Shown piece after piece: positions 5,340 to 6,398 of a stretch of DNA of 6,398 bases. This DNA comes from JBKJUK01 sp046590705 (GTDB lineage Bacteria; Acidobacteriota; Thermoanaerobaculia; Gp7-AA8). The stretch covers positions 1-6,398 of the forward strand of contig JBKJUK010000076.1 of assembly GCA_046590705.1 (NCBI GenBank), given 5' to 3'. The notes below the pieces were generated by a model that searched no databases, was not told the origin of the DNA, and worked only from the letters and a program-made list of their open reading frames with translations. Each line of letters begins with the position of its first letter. The stretch's first letter is position 1. A program made the translations under genes and the position numbers.

Positions 5340-5612
5340 GGCCGCTACGAATGTCGGCAAGTTGCCTTCGCCTCGAGTCTCTTTCGAGGAACTTGGCTGC
5401 GGGGGTCATCGCTTCGGCGCCTGCTGTCACACATGTTTCCTCGGCATCGATGACGATACAACGGCCGACCGATCCTGCGGATAGTGGCCTTGCAGCGCGT
5501 CCGCGTCCATTTGGTCGGATGCAGTGCAGGTGAAACTCGTGCGCATAACGTAGCAATCTCGAGCCTCAGATTCCAGGCTGAATGTAAGACCCTGTGAACA
5601 ACTGCAGTGAAT
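5340..5612. other. Convergent intergenic region, no gene recognised
   Basis: The gap lies between the TonB-operon terminator and the stop of the minus-strand protease gene. Short open frames on both strands lack ribosome binding sites and familiar protein features. The one visible structure is a two-part stem: CAAGTT/AACTTG (5358-5363, 5390-5395) enclosing CCTCGA/TCGAGG (5371-5376, 5384-5389), with a 7-nt bulge on the left side. No T-rich terminator is seen downstream of the protease gene on the minus strand. Confidence 0.4.
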
Positions 5613-6398
5613 TCAGGCTGTAGTAGATCTGGCAGAGACTTCTTTGGTCTCCCGTTCCGCCGAGTTCAGCCAGATCTTCGCCAGGATGATGGTGGCGATC
5701 AATTCCACGATGGTCATCATGAGGCTTCCCTCGATACCGAACTCACCACCAGTGAGCCAATCGGGACCCGGGTCGCGTAGCCGTATCAGTGAACCCTCGG
5801 GGACGTACCCGCTGATCTCATGGCCCAGCACCGGACCGGCGATGATGTTCCAACCGTAGTGAATGCCCAGTGGGAGCCAGAGCGAGCGTGAGATGAGGCA
5901 GGCCAGTCCGAGCAGGACTCCGGCAATCAGAATATTCAACAGGGGCAGAATGGAGACGGCATCATTTCCAGCGTGCAACAACGCGAAAACCACGCTGGTC
6001 AGCGACAGAGATAAAGTTGCGCTCCGGCGTGCCAGGAGTTGAAAAGCGTAGCCGCGGAACATCAGTTCCTCATGAAGCACGGCCGGAGCGAAAAGGACCA
6101 GCATGTCCGACCAGCGCGGGCTTCCTCCAGGAACGCCGGTGAGGTCGCTGAAGGTTCGAATGAGAAGGTCCGCACTTCCAAGTACAGCTGCAGCAATGGC
6201 GATTCCGACGCCGAGTTGTTTGAAAGTTTCGCTGATCGGGCGGACCAGTCCAGCGTCCACCTTTCTGAAGCGTGACACAAGCGGAGTAAGAGCTGTGGCC
6301 GCGATGGCCGAGGCCAGCATGCTCCACTGCGTCGTGTAAAGGTTATGCGACGGCGACAGGGCCGTGAGCAGTGCCAGTGTCGTGATGTAGACACAGAT
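5613..6398 (-). CDS. CPBP family intramembrane glutamic endopeptidase (CAAX protease/Abi-like), 5'-truncated by the window edge
   Basis: CPBP proteins are multi-pass membrane proteases; relatives cleave prenylated CAAX proteins in eukaryotes, and bacterial members act in bacteriocin immunity, sigma-pathway proteolysis or unknown roles. All three catalytic motifs are present: EExxxR in HEELMFRG (6054-6071), FxxxH as FALLH (5973-5987) and HxxxN as HYGWN (5847-5861), each within or beside hydrophobic helices, so it should be active. After the last motif come DWLTGGEFGIEGSL and a C-terminal membrane helix. The frame stays open and hydrophobic past the first ATG (6320) to the window edge (YITTLALLTALS), and no Shine-Dalgarno precedes that ATG, so the true start is probably outside. 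At least 261 residues are visible. It is convergent with the TonB operon and shows no functional link to it. The substrate is unknown. Confidence 0.88.
   Translation of the reverse strand: MCVYITTLALLTALSPSHNLYTTQWSMLASAIAATALTPLVSRFRKVDAGLVRPISETFKQLGVGIAIAAAVLGSADLLIRTFSDLTGVPGGSPRWSDMLVLFAPAVLHEELMFRGYAFQLLARRSATLSLSLTSVVFALLHAGNDAVSILPLLNILIAGVLLGLACLISRSLWLPLGIHYGWNIIAGPVLGHEISGYVPEGSLIRLRDPGPDWLTGGEFGIEGSLMMTIVELIATIILAKIWLNSAERETKEVSARSTTA

Noticed and set aside
5351..5533. Small plus-strand ORF in the convergent gap
   Set aside because: No ribosome binding site, no familiar protein feature, and it follows a strong terminator with no promoter seen.

Overview
The window looks like a piece of a Gram-negative chromosome of moderately high GC, most likely from an Acidobacteriota-type bacterium. 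The lineage is an inference from the operon order (TPR lipoprotein, TonB, ExbB, ExbD, ExbD) and from the Gly-Val-rich TonB linker, both of which I associate with that phylum. There are seven protein genes. The two at the edges are cut by the window. I saw no rRNA, tRNA, CRISPR array, insertion sequence or other sign of a mobile element.

Left part (1-2027): the 3' end of a bifunctional riboflavin gene, ribBA, runs in from outside. Its DHBP-synthase half has Gln where the family has a metal-binding His. After 139 bp containing a tandem heptamer repeat comes a compact tryptophan 2,3-dioxygenase. A perfect TATAAT lies so close to its ATG that the message is probably leaderless. The next 344 bp hold several small hairpins but no gene, and end in a strong sigma70-type promoter.

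Centre (2028-5339): one tight transcription unit runs from the promoter (TTGACG, 17 bp, TATACT) through a structured leader to a TPR lipoprotein, tonB, exbB and two exbD genes, ending in a textbook intrinsic terminator. The gaps are 12, 50, -23 and 4 bp. The 50-bp gap carries a strong hairpin directly before the exbB ribosome binding site. Together the genes would make an inner-membrane proton-driven motor (ExbB with two kinds of ExbD), its TonB arm spanning the periplasm to energise outer-membrane transporters, and an accessory lipoprotein of unknown role.

Right part (5340-6398): about 270 bp of non-coding sequence with a bulged stem, then a convergent CPBP (CAAX-protease/Abi-like) membrane protease gene on the minus strand whose 5' end lies outside the window.

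Nothing here is an obviously new system. The most notable points are the RibB His-to-Gln change, the shortened dioxygenase with a changed substrate loop and leaderless start, the GVxG repeat in TonB, and the RNA structures in the TonB operon.
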